From Bacteroidales bacterium (lineage in GTDB: Bacteria > Bacteroidota > Bacteroidia > Bacteroidales > VadinHA17), in the NCBI GenBank assembly GCA_016709865.1, contig JADJLX010000005.1, forward strand, positions 1,550,001 to 1,614,000: a stretch of DNA of 64,000 nucleotides. Reading direction: 5' to 3'. This document shows, piece by piece, positions 52,774-61,998 of this stretch. A program made the position numbers and the translations under genes. The first letter of the stretch is position 1. Each line of letters starts with the position of its first letter. A model generated the notes under the pieces. That model had not been told where the DNA came from and ran no database searches. It saw nothing but the letters and a program-made list of their open reading frames with translations.

Positions 52774-55632
52774 ATGATGAAGAGGTTCCTGTTTATATCG
52801 TTGCTCCTGGCTGCATTAACTGACACAGATCTTATTTCCCAGGCGATAACAATCAACAAAGAAGATTTCTATTATGCAGAGAGCCGTCTGTTATTTGAGG
52901 ATTACAAGGAGGCTTTGCCTCCCTATCAGAGGCTATTAAAATCCTACCCCGACAATTCGAATTATAAATACAGGATTGGGCAATGCTATATTAACACGCC
53001 CGGAGAAAAAGAGAAAGCTATTTCCTACCTGGAGGAGGCAGTTAAAAATATTAATCCAAAATATAAGGAAGGAAAGTTTAAAGAAACAGGGGCTCCTTAT
53101 GATGCTTACTATTATCTGGCTAATGCCTACAGAATAAATAATCAGCTTAATAAAGCCATTGAGACCTATAAACTATTCAAAAAAAACCTTGATCCGGAGG
53201 TATATGATTCAAATATCGTAAATCTGCAAATACAATCATGCCTGAACGCCCAGGAACTAATGAGCATGCAGCTTTTTATCAAGGAGTCAAATCTTGGTGA
53301 TATGATAAATGAAGGCAGGTCAGAGTTTAATCCTGTTGTTTCAGATAACGAAGATCTGATGGTTTTCTCAAGAAGTGAAGCATTCTTTGACGCTATCTAT
53401 TATACAACCAAAGTTAACGGACGATGGACCGGACCAGTTAACATGAATGAGATTCTAAAGGTAGACCGTGACATGTTCCCAACATCAATTTCGAGTGACG
53501 GGAAAACATTATATCTGTACAGTTCAGCCGATTATGACGGAATAATATATACTTCCACTATTGAAAACGGAACATGGACTCCGATAGTCAAACTAAACGA
53601 AAATATTAATACAAAATACTGGGAATCCCATGCCACAGTTTCACACGACAATAAGAAACTTTACTTTACAAGTAACAGGAAAGGCGGGTATGAAGGTCTT
53701 GATATATACGTATCTGAAAGAGACAGCACTGGTGACTGGGGACCAGCTAAAAATCTTGGACCTGTAATAAATACCCCTTATAATGAAGAGTCTCCGTTTC
53801 TGAGCAAGGATGACAAGACACTTTTCTTCAGTTCCAGAGGTCATTTTAACATGGGAGGATATGATATTTTCTATTCAACACTGCTTCCTAACGGTGAATG
53901 GTCTGTTCCTCTCAATGTAGGATTCCCTTTGAACTCAACCGATGATGACGTATTTTTCAAACCAATGAATGAGGGTTATGAGGGTTACTTTGCCAAAGAA
54001 CAGGCCGGAGGGTTCGGACAGCAGGATATTTATCGTATTGAGATCTTTTCAGACGACCATCCAAGGAAGTTCTTTGTAAGAGGAATGGTAAAAGTGGCAG
54101 ACCTGATCAGCAATATTAACGACAGCGTTAAGATCAGCGCAATGAATATCAAAAATCCGAATCAGACACTTATAGTCTATTCAAATCCTAAAACCGGAGA
54201 GTATGAATTTCAGCTTCCGCAGGGTAATTACGAGATAACATACGAAGGTGACGGCGGTGAAAGAGTTGTGCGAAATCTGGATCTGCCTCTTACTAATCCG
54301 TCAGATAGTTTTGTCCTGCCAGGAACTATTCTTCCCAAGACCGACTTTACAGCCGATCTTAATGTTGAAAGCAACAAAACCATCTCAGTATCAAAAGGAG
54401 ATACAGTTCTATTCCCGTTAAAAGTAGAACGTAATTCATTCCTGACTATTGAACACTGGGTTGGGGATTCACTGATATCATCCGAACAATTCCTTGTTAC
54501 AGATACAATCTTTAACTACAAAATGGTCCCGGGATCAGGCGATAACAGGGTAACCTTTACTTTAAAAGACAGGTTTAACAATACAACAACAACTGATGTT
54601 TTCATCACACGTGAAAAAGATATAACCCAGCAACCTGTAATCAGACCTGAATACAGTCGGATTATAGCCAAAAAACAGGTTTCCGCTCTGGCTTCCATGC
54701 TAAACAGCAGGAGCGACAGTAAACTTAAAGGCATCATTAAAGATGCTGATCTTGAAGATCATCAGTTCGGAAGGGTCGATGATATGTTTTCATATCTTAA
54801 GGAAGAGGCTGCCAAGAAAAGCGTCAGTCCGGAGGAGATCGACAGACTGGCTCTGAGAGTCGCAGTTATGGATAATGTCCTCACCCAGGCAGCCGTTGAT
54901 CTTATGGCAAAATACACAACGGGTAACCTGAAAGAGATACTCTCAGACCTGGATATTGAGAAAGCTAATCTCAAAACATGGACTGATCTGCAGGAATATA
55001 TTAAATTGAAAACCGGAGGTGAAATAACTCCTGAAGAACTCAACAAAATCGCTGCAGATATTTTAGCCAATGTAGATCCGACTATATCCGTAATAAACAG
55101 TAAAATTCAGGCTTATAGTGAAAATTCTGAAGATGGAACTATTATCAGGCAATCACTTGCTGCTGTAGACCTGAGTAATATCAAAATTAAGGAGAAATGG
55201 CTAAAAGCATTCTATTATGAATCGATAAAACAGGGCCTTACTCATAGTCAGATGTCAGAAATTCTGGTGACAATCAGTTCAATGCCGGATACAAAAGTTG
55301 AACAGTTCCTGCTTGATCTTATTGAACAGGCTGAAGAACCTCTCCGCTCTGCATTGAAGGCACTTGATCTTAAAAAGGAAAATATAAAATCTCCTGCTGA
55401 ATTACTTCTGTTCCTCCTGAATAACAGCGACAAGGTAAAATATCCTGAGGATTTGATTTACAAAGCTATAGCTAACCTGATAATAGATAAGGATATTCCT
55501 GTTGAGACAATAAAGGATCAGCAAATGCCTGAAAGCAAAAACCTGCTTTGGTTGCTCTGGTTATTGATTGGAGCAGGACTTGGCTTCCTCTTCTTTATCA
55601 TCTGGAGAAGAAAAAAGAAAGAAAATAAATAA
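52774..55632 (+). CDS. PorE-like TPR-PD40 protein 1, with helical domain and C-terminal membrane anchor
   Basis: The 952-residue product has a signal peptide (MMKRFLFISLLLAALTDTDLISQ), TPR-like helices (about 25-170: YAESRLLFEDYKEALPPYQR, RIGQCYINTPGEKEKAISYL), a PD40 propeller (about 185-430: SSDGKTLYLYSS, NTKYWESHATVS, FTSNRKGGYEGLDIY, FSSRGHFNMGGYD), a carboxypeptidase-like beta domain (435-510) and a second beta region (525-620). A helix-rich domain (about 640-910) with repeated D-L motifs follows; I do not recognise it. A membrane helix near 922-942 (WLLWLLIGAGLGFLFFIIW) ends in RRKKKENK. This topology places the bulk in the periplasm, anchored to the inner membrane. Function is inferred. 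Confidence 0.85.
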   Translation: MMKRFLFISLLLAALTDTDLISQAITINKEDFYYAESRLLFEDYKEALPPYQRLLKSYPDNSNYKYRIGQCYINTPGEKEKAISYLEEAVKNINPKYKEGKFKETGAPYDAYYYLANAYRINNQLNKAIETYKLFKKNLDPEVYDSNIVNLQIQSCLNAQELMSMQLFIKESNLGDMINEGRSEFNPVVSDNEDLMVFSRSEAFFDAIYYTTKVNGRWTGPVNMNEILKVDRDMFPTSISSDGKTLYLYSSADYDGIIYTSTIENGTWTPIVKLNENINTKYWESHATVSHDNKKLYFTSNRKGGYEGLDIYVSERDSTGDWGPAKNLGPVINTPYNEESPFLSKDDKTLFFSSRGHFNMGGYDIFYSTLLPNGEWSVPLNVGFPLNSTDDDVFFKPMNEGYEGYFAKEQAGGFGQQDIYRIEIFSDDHPRKFFVRGMVKVADLISNINDSVKISAMNIKNPNQTLIVYSNPKTGEYEFQLPQGNYEITYEGDGGERVVRNLDLPLTNPSDSFVLPGTILPKTDFTADLNVESNKTISVSKGDTVLFPLKVERNSFLTIEHWVGDSLISSEQFLVTDTIFNYKMVPGSGDNRVTFTLKDRFNNTTTTDVFITREKDITQQPVIRPEYSRIIAKKQVSALASMLNSRSDSKLKGIIKDADLEDHQFGRVDDMFSYLKEEAAKKSVSPEEIDRLALRVAVMDNVLTQAAVDLMAKYTTGNLKEILSDLDIEKANLKTWTDLQEYIKLKTGGEITPEELNKIAADILANVDPTISVINSKIQAYSENSEDGTIIRQSLAAVDLSNIKIKEKWLKAFYYESIKQGLTHSQMSEILVTISSMPDTKVEQFLLDLIEQAEEPLRSALKALDLKKENIKSPAELLLFLLNNSDKVKYPEDLIYKAIANLIIDKDIPVETIKDQQMPESKNLLWLLWLLIGAGLGFLFFIIWRRKKKENK

Positions 55633-55650
55633 ATACTAAATCTCATATTT

Positions 55651-56925
55651 ATGAGTAAAAAGCATGTCTGTCTGGTTGTTACACTACTATTCTCTGTTGC
55701 TGTTTTTGCACAGGAAACTAAAAATCTGCAGGAATCATTTCTTGAGGCTGAATACTTTCTTCTGAATGAAGATTATTCCGATGCTCTTAATTACTACATG
55801 CAGCTTTATGAGAAGCTTCCTGACAATTCCAATCTTGCATATTGCATAGGAGTATGTTATCTTAACATTCCGGGTAAGAAAAACCTATCAGTAGACTATC
55901 TGGAAAGTGCCGTTAAGAATATGTCGGCAAAACATAAGGAAGGGACAATTTCCCAGACTGCTGCGCCTTATGATGCATTATATGAGCTTGCAAAAGCTTA
56001 TCGTATTAACTATATGTTTGATAAAGCAAAAGAAGCCTATCTTAAGTACTCAGGTACACTACTCCCTGATGACAAGGAAAATCTGGATTATATAAAACAT
56101 GAGATGGATGTTTGCGACTGGGCCAAGAAGTTAATATCTGAACCTGTTGCATATGAGGAAGAGAATATGGGAGAACTTTTTAATGATGATAAATCTAATT
56201 TCAACCCATTGATTTCAGCCGATGGAAAATCTTTTGCATATATGGTATCTCTTAAATTCTATGATGCGGTAATGTTTTCAAGATTAGAAAACGGCAAGTG
56301 GAGCGGACCTGTTAATATAACACCTGATCTGCAATCAGACGGGGACTTTTATATTTCATGCCTTTCGGCTGACGGGAAACAACTATATCTCTCAAAGGAT
56401 GATAACTACAACAGTGATATCTATGTTAGTTCCTTTGATGGTACAGTATGGTCAAAAGCTGTTAAACTTGATAAAAACATCAATACAAAATACTGGGAGT
56501 CTCATGGTTTCCTTTCTGAATCAGGAACTCAGCTTATTTTTGCTTCAGACAGACCCGGAGGCTTTGGAGGATTGGATTTGTATATTTCACAAAAGGTAAA
56601 AGGTACTTGGGGTCCGGCAGTAAACCTTGGCCCACAAATCAATACACCTTTCAATGAAGACCGGCCATTTTTGGTTAATAAAGGAAAGACACTCATTTTC
56701 AGTTCTCAGGGACATCAGGGGATTGGAGGATATGATTTATTCAGGACTGATCTTCAGACAAATGGACTCTGGAGCAAACCTGTAAATATGGGATATCCAA
56801 TAAACACACCTGACAATAACACCTTTTTTATGCCGGTTGGTGACGGAAAATCAGGGTACTATTCAGTGTTTAAAGAGTCAGTAGGATTTGGGAAAGAAGA
56901 TATATACAAGATCACGATTAAATAA
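55651..56925 (+). CDS. PorE-like TPR-PD40 protein 2, minimal form
   Basis: The 424-residue product has a signal peptide (MSKKHVCLVVTLLFSVAVFAQ), TPR-like helices (about 27-165: LEAEYFLLNEDYSDALNYYM, AYCIGVCYLNIPGKKNLSVD) and a PD40 propeller (about 180-424: SADGKQLYLSKDD, NTKYWESHGFLS, FASDRPGGFGGLDLYIS, FSSQGHQGIGGYDLF). Nothing follows the propeller, so it lacks the beta, OmpA and SPOR parts of its neighbours. It starts 18 bases after gene 1, probably in the same transcript. It may be a soluble periplasmic partner. Confidence 0.85.
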   Translation: MSKKHVCLVVTLLFSVAVFAQETKNLQESFLEAEYFLLNEDYSDALNYYMQLYEKLPDNSNLAYCIGVCYLNIPGKKNLSVDYLESAVKNMSAKHKEGTISQTAAPYDALYELAKAYRINYMFDKAKEAYLKYSGTLLPDDKENLDYIKHEMDVCDWAKKLISEPVAYEEENMGELFNDDKSNFNPLISADGKSFAYMVSLKFYDAVMFSRLENGKWSGPVNITPDLQSDGDFYISCLSADGKQLYLSKDDNYNSDIYVSSFDGTVWSKAVKLDKNINTKYWESHGFLSESGTQLIFASDRPGGFGGLDLYISQKVKGTWGPAVNLGPQINTPFNEDRPFLVNKGKTLIFSSQGHQGIGGYDLFRTDLQTNGLWSKPVNMGYPINTPDNNTFFMPVGDGKSGYYSVFKESVGFGKEDIYKITIK

Positions 56926-56965
56926 AAAATGACTGACTATTAATCTGATAGTCTGAAATATTTAT

Positions 56966-56973
56966 TACATTTG
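56966..56973 (+). promoter_or_regulatory. -7 box ahead of TPR-PD40 gene 3
   Basis: TACATTTG is a perfect TAnnTTTG match ending 26 bases before ATG 57000 but only 5 before ATG 56979. It suggests an internal promoter and favours ATG 57000. A -33 match is not clear. Confidence 0.45.
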
Positions 56974-56999
56974 TTCTGATGGTTAACCTCAGAGTAAAT

Positions 57000-58937
57000 A
57001 TGTACCGCCTTGTTTTGCAGCTTTTAACTCTGTTTATAATTCCTTTTGCTGCATTTTCTCAATCAGCCGATGAGATGAAAAAAATATTCGCACAGGCTGA
57101 ATCATATTATCTTTATGAGGAGTTTGAGCTGGCCAATCAGCTGTATCTCCTTCTGGAAACTCCTGACAACCTCAATATAAAGTATAAGATCGGCACCTGT
57201 TACCTTAATATCCCCGGGGAGAAAGAGAAATCAATTCCGTATCTTGAGGATGCAGTTAAAGGTGCAAGCTATGATTCAAAAACTGAATTGCTCAAGGAGA
57301 CAAAAGCTCCGTTGGATGCCTACTTCTTCCTTGCAAAAGCCTACATGATAAATGATGAGCTTGAGAAAGGCTTGGCGACTCTTACTACCTTTAGTAAACT
57401 CGCAAGTGAGACTAAATCAAAAGGGGGTATGCAGAACCTTGAGTATATCGATCAGCAGATCCAGGCATGTAAGAATGCTATTCAGTTTAAGGAAAAACCT
57501 GTACAGTTCAGTAAAAAATCCCTTGGTCCTGATTTTAATCTTGGCTCTATAAACGACAACCCGGCAGTAAGTTATGACGGCAATACAATTGTTTATACTG
57601 AACGGAGAGGAATAGTTAACGTTTTATACTTTTCGAAGAAAGAGAGAGGAAAATGGCAGCCGCCTATAGAAATAACTGCCGAACTGAATGCAGGAGAAGA
57701 TTGCTCTTCATGTTCCCTCAACAGTGACGGAACAGAGTTGTTTCTATATAAAACTGATAATTACGACGGAGCAATCTATTCATCAAATTACATTAACGGG
57801 GCATGGACTCCAATTAAAAAACTTAACAAAAACATAAACACTAAGTTTTATGAGTCTCATGCATCAATATCTGCTGATGGTAAGAAACTATATTTTACAA
57901 GTAACAGAGAGGGCGGACAGGGAAACCTCGATATCTATGTATCAGAAAAAGATGCATCAGGTGACTGGGGAATACCTGTGAATCTGGGAGCCGCAATCAA
58001 TACACCTTTTAATGAAGACACTCCTTTCATAACAGCTAATGACTCTGTTCTCTACTTCTCATCCGAAGGCCACAGTACAATGGGCGGGTATGATAATTTC
58101 AAAAGTCAGCGAATTGGTGATGTATGGAAGACTCCTTCAAACCTCGGGTATCCTATTAATTCCTCTGACGATGATAAATTTTTCGAGCCGGTAAATAATG
58201 GGGTTAATGCGTATTACTCAATAACAACTGACTACAAGAAAAATGATATCTTTTTTATTGGAATAGGAGTTAATGATGTTGCACAACTCTTCGAAATAAA
58301 AGGAAAATTCAGCCTTAAAGACACAACAGTTACATTCGATAAAAACTATGCAATTCATCTTCTCGACAACAATTCAGGCGATACTCTCGATGTAGGATTT
58401 CCAAATAAATACACCGGCTTTTACAGTTTTACCGTGCTCCCCGGCGACCTGAAGCTGATCTATACCGGTAAAGGCTATCTTTCACATACAGTTGACACTA
58501 CAATTCAGCAGGACAATCCGTCGCTCATCATTAACATCGATGCCATCCTCGAAAGGGATACTACAGTTAAAGTCGCTATTGTCCCTGATCTGACTGTATA
58601 TGATAAAATTAATCTGTCACTGGCACCATCAGTTAACGCAATTGATACAAGCATACTTATTACTAACATGAACGTTGCGGATGTCAGCGACAGAAATGTC
58701 GATGATGCTGATATACTTTATTATACTGTTCAGGTAATTGCTCTACATAACCCTGTTGATGTCAGTTACTTCAAGTATATTACCGACATGAAAGTGATGT
58801 ATAGTGACACCGATAAGTTCTACCGGTATACTACCGGAAGATTATCCACGAGGGAAGAGGCTTATGCATTACGATTAGAACTGATACGAAAAGGATATCC
58901 CGAAGAGATATTTATCAAAAAAGTCTCCAAAGAATGA
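57000..58937 (+). CDS. PorE-like TPR-PD40 protein 3 with C-terminal SPOR domain
   Basis: The roughly 645-residue product has a signal peptide (MYRLVLQLLTLFIIPFAAFSQ), TPR-like helices (about 25-165), a PD40 propeller (about 180-425: NTKFYESHASIS, FTSNREGGQGNLDIYVS, FSSEGHSTMGGYDNF), a carboxypeptidase-like beta domain (about 435-530) and a SPOR-type domain (about 570-645: YYTVQVIALHNP, YRYTTGRLSTREEAYALRLE). SPOR domains bind denuded peptidoglycan glycan strands. The in-frame ATG 56979 is an alternative start. The next gene overlaps its stop by 4 bases (ATGA). Confidence 0.87.
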   Translation: MYRLVLQLLTLFIIPFAAFSQSADEMKKIFAQAESYYLYEEFELANQLYLLLETPDNLNIKYKIGTCYLNIPGEKEKSIPYLEDAVKGASYDSKTELLKETKAPLDAYFFLAKAYMINDELEKGLATLTTFSKLASETKSKGGMQNLEYIDQQIQACKNAIQFKEKPVQFSKKSLGPDFNLGSINDNPAVSYDGNTIVYTERRGIVNVLYFSKKERGKWQPPIEITAELNAGEDCSSCSLNSDGTELFLYKTDNYDGAIYSSNYINGAWTPIKKLNKNINTKFYESHASISADGKKLYFTSNREGGQGNLDIYVSEKDASGDWGIPVNLGAAINTPFNEDTPFITANDSVLYFSSEGHSTMGGYDNFKSQRIGDVWKTPSNLGYPINSSDDDKFFEPVNNGVNAYYSITTDYKKNDIFFIGIGVNDVAQLFEIKGKFSLKDTTVTFDKNYAIHLLDNNSGDTLDVGFPNKYTGFYSFTVLPGDLKLIYTGKGYLSHTVDTTIQQDNPSLIINIDAILERDTTVKVAIVPDLTVYDKINLSLAPSVNAIDTSILITNMNVADVSDRNVDDADILYYTVQVIALHNPVDVSYFKYITDMKVMYSDTDKFYRYTTGRLSTREEAYALRLELIRKGYPEEIFIKKVSKE

Positions 58938-61453
58938 GTACCGGGTTTAAAAAATGCATAAATATTTCTATTGCCTCTTTTTTACTTTCAATTACCCCTC
59001 TCTTCTCTCAGGTACTTACCAAAAAGCAATTCATTAAGGCTGTTCAGGATGCTGATATTTCATTTTATTATGATGAAGATTATGAAGAAGCTGCTTTGCA
59101 ATATGAATCCCTCTTAAAAGTATATCCCGATAACTCAAACCTCTCAGCCAAACTGGGGATCTGCTATCTGAATATTGATGGCAAAAAAGCCGACGCTTTA
59201 AGACTTCTCGAAAAAGCTTCAGCAAATATTGTTGAAAATGATAAGGATTATATAGAGTATGGTGAGAAAGCCCCTCTCGACACATACCTTTACCGTGCAA
59301 TAGCATATCATAAGAATGACAGCCTCCAGAAAGCTATTACACTTTTTTACGATGCAAAAAAACGACTTAGCGGTACTGAAATTTTCAAGGATGAGTATAT
59401 CGACAATCAGATCAGAGATTGCAGATATGCTATTGAAATGCAAAAGAAGCCTCTTACTATCATTGCAAAACTTTTTGCTCCATGGCTCAGGGATTATCCC
59501 GGAGCATGTAATCCTGTTCTTTCAAAAAACGACTCTGTATTTATTTTTACACATAAAGAGGGTGGAAAAACCCGGATACTATGCTCGTATAAAAACAAAA
59601 CATGGAAACCTCCTGTAGATATAACAAAACAACTTGGAGGTTATGACAGATTTTACTCAAATTCGATCACCGGCGATGGCAGATTACTTATAATATACAT
59701 GGATGACGGAGGAGATGGAAACCTCTATTTCAGTCAGAGAAAAGACTCAGTCTGGTCGAAGATAAAAAGTGTTGGTAAACCGATAAATACGATTTACTGG
59801 CAATCTCACGGATTCATAACTCCAGATGGACAGGAGATGTACTTTTCAAGCAATAAACCCGGAGGTTTCGGTGAACTTGACATATGGTATACAAAAAAGA
59901 ACCCTAACGGGACCTGGGCTGAACCTGTGAACTGCGGAGATGTTATAAATACCCCTTACAATGAAGACACTCCGTTTTTTGATCCTGAAACAAACGCATT
60001 GCTTTTCAGCTCTCTGGGACATATAAGCATGGGTGATTATGATATATTCAGGGCAATAAAGAGAAATGGAGGATGGACAAATCCGACAGGTATGCCATAT
60101 GCTTTTAACAGTACTGCTCAGAATACCTTCTTCATACTCAATAATAATGCCCCGGGATTCATAGCAAGCATATTCAATGAGAAAACTTATGAAAGGAACA
60201 TCTATTCCCTCGTTGCTGAAGATCCTGCCGATAAGATAACTACTGCTAAAGGGACAATTTCTCTCCTGGATGGTCTGGCAGTTGATCCAACGCAAACTTT
60301 TATACAACTTCTAGATCTCAAAAAGGGAACCACATCAGGGAATATTGCCCTCAGAGATTCTTCCTCTTTTAGCGTTGATGTTAAACCCGGTGATTATCAG
60401 ATTTTTGTTACTCATACCGGCTATAAAAAAGATACAATAAACCTGAATATCCCGTTATACTTTCCGGGAAACTATGTAGCTGTACAGGCTTCCCTTACTC
60501 CGGATAAAGTAACAAGCGGCGATTTTCTCTCAATAAATAATATCCTGTTCAGCTTCGACAGCTATAAACTCGACGAGCAAGCTATTAACAGTCTGGAGAT
60601 ATTAAAAACAATCCTCTATGGCTACCCTGATCTTAAAATAGAAATAGCTGGCTATACCGATGCAAAAGGCAGCACTGAGTATAACAGGAAACTGGCTGAT
60701 AAGAGAGCTCAGGAGGTGATAAATTATCTTGTTAAATCAGGAATTTCCGGCTCCCGTTTTGTTAAGAAGGCATTTGGTGAGTCGAATTTCGCAGCTGTTA
60801 ATACTAACCGCGATGGTTCTGATAATCCTGAGGGCAGAAAATATAACAGAAGAGCCACTTTCGGTATTGTTGATCCTCAGACAGGAGTGGTAATAAGTCA
60901 GGAGACATATACGCCGCGACATCTGAGGCAACCTTCTTCAATGAAGTACAGTATAGTTCTGATGCGTGCTGCAAAAACAGTCCCTTCAGGTTACTTCAGA
61001 AATTTGAAGATTGACGAAACACACTTCATAAGAAGTCTGCAGATTGATTCAGTAACACTCTATACTCTGGGACTCTTTTACAACAGAAGTGATGCATCTA
61101 AATACCTTCAATATGCAAAAGAGAAAGGATTCAACGATTCATATATAGTGTCACAGTATGAGATCAACAGTGAATCTAAATCCCTTATTGATCCAAATGC
61201 AGGCAGCAGACAGGCTGGAACAGGAAAAACAGTCTATACAATCCAGCTAAAAGCCGCAAGACAACCAATAAAGCTAAAGGAATTCAGGGGAATTGACGGC
61301 ATACGGGAGATAATCTCCGAAGACGGATACTACAGGTATGTAACAGGTGAATTCAGCTCATTCAAAAAAGCTAAAACAGCTCTTACACCTCTTGTTGAAT
61401 CGGGTTATAAAGATGCATTCATAAGAGAACTTAATTTGCTCATTAATAAGTAG
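58934..61453 (+). CDS. PorE-like TPR-PD40-OmpA protein 4 with two SPOR-like domains
   Basis: The 839-residue product has a signal peptide, TPR-like helices (about 30-165), a PD40 propeller (about 175-420: NTIYWQSHGFIT, FSSNKPGGFGELDIWY), a carboxypeptidase-like beta domain (425-515) and an OmpA C-domain (about 525-645: ILFSFDSYKLDEQAI, EIAGYTDAKGSTEYNRKLAD, KRAQEVINYL). The order up to OmpA matches PorE of the type IX secretion system. Two further SPOR-like domains follow (about 668-750 and 765-838: YTIQLKAARQP, YRYVTGEFSSFKKAKTAL), beyond the usual PorE end. The peptidoglycan-binding Asp and Arg of OmpA are present. It is the last gene of the four-gene cluster. Confidence 0.88.
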   Translation: MSTGFKKCINISIASFLLSITPLFSQVLTKKQFIKAVQDADISFYYDEDYEEAALQYESLLKVYPDNSNLSAKLGICYLNIDGKKADALRLLEKASANIVENDKDYIEYGEKAPLDTYLYRAIAYHKNDSLQKAITLFYDAKKRLSGTEIFKDEYIDNQIRDCRYAIEMQKKPLTIIAKLFAPWLRDYPGACNPVLSKNDSVFIFTHKEGGKTRILCSYKNKTWKPPVDITKQLGGYDRFYSNSITGDGRLLIIYMDDGGDGNLYFSQRKDSVWSKIKSVGKPINTIYWQSHGFITPDGQEMYFSSNKPGGFGELDIWYTKKNPNGTWAEPVNCGDVINTPYNEDTPFFDPETNALLFSSLGHISMGDYDIFRAIKRNGGWTNPTGMPYAFNSTAQNTFFILNNNAPGFIASIFNEKTYERNIYSLVAEDPADKITTAKGTISLLDGLAVDPTQTFIQLLDLKKGTTSGNIALRDSSSFSVDVKPGDYQIFVTHTGYKKDTINLNIPLYFPGNYVAVQASLTPDKVTSGDFLSINNILFSFDSYKLDEQAINSLEILKTILYGYPDLKIEIAGYTDAKGSTEYNRKLADKRAQEVINYLVKSGISGSRFVKKAFGESNFAAVNTNRDGSDNPEGRKYNRRATFGIVDPQTGVVISQETYTPRHLRQPSSMKYSIVLMRAAKTVPSGYFRNLKIDETHFIRSLQIDSVTLYTLGLFYNRSDASKYLQYAKEKGFNDSYIVSQYEINSESKSLIDPNAGSRQAGTGKTVYTIQLKAARQPIKLKEFRGIDGIREIISEDGYYRYVTGEFSSFKKAKTALTPLVESGYKDAFIRELNLLINK

Positions 61454-61473
61454 TTTAATTAATAATTCTTGAT

Positions 61474-61998
61474 ATGCAATTTAAAGACATCAGGCTTCGG
61501 GCACTTGAACCGGAAGATCTCGAACTTCTTTATGAATGGGAAAACAACGATACAAACTGGGTAATCAGCAATACTGTCTCACCATTTTCGAAATATACCC
61601 TAAAAAGATACCTGGAAAACTCCCATAAAAGCATCTACGAAACCGGCCAGCTAAGGCTGATGATAGACCATGCACCTGATAAAATAACTATCGGTACAAT
61701 TGATGTTTTTGACTTTGATCCTTTTCATAAAAGAGCCGGACTTGGGATTCTTATTGCCAACGACAAATACAAGAGAAAAGGGTATGGTACTATGGCTCTA
61801 ACATGTCTGATCAGTTATTGTTTCAGAACTTTGCAGCTTCATCAGCTTTATTGTAACATACTTGAAAATAATAGCGGCAGTATTGATCTGTTTAAAAAAC
61901 AGGGATTCGTTCAGGCCGGAATGAAGAAGGATTGGATAAAAACATCTGAGGGATATCTGAGTGAGTATCTTTTTCAACTGATCAACTCAAATCAGTAG
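61474..61998 (+). CDS. GNAT-family N-acetyltransferase
   Basis: The 174-residue protein has a RimJ/RimL-like GNAT fold: LRALEPEDLELLYEWEND-type start, GTIDVFDFDPFHKRAGLGI, the acetyl-CoA loop KYKRKGYGTMAL and NILENNSGSIDLFKKQGF. It transfers an acetyl group to an amine, possibly a protein N-terminus or an amino sugar; the target is unknown. It starts 20 bases after TPR-PD40 gene 4 and may share its transcript. Its 3' end overlaps rlmN on the other strand by 17 bases. Confidence 0.92.
   Translation: MQFKDIRLRALEPEDLELLYEWENNDTNWVISNTVSPFSKYTLKRYLENSHKSIYETGQLRLMIDHAPDKITIGTIDVFDFDPFHKRAGLGILIANDKYKRKGYGTMALTCLISYCFRTLQLHQLYCNILENNSGSIDLFKKQGFVQAGMKKDWIKTSEGYLSEYLFQLINSNQ

Noticed and set aside
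52774..61453. Cluster as a TolB/Pal system
   Set aside because: Propeller plus OmpA recalls TolB-Pal, but TPR, CRD and SPOR modules and the lack of TolA/Q/R genes fit the PorE-like family better.
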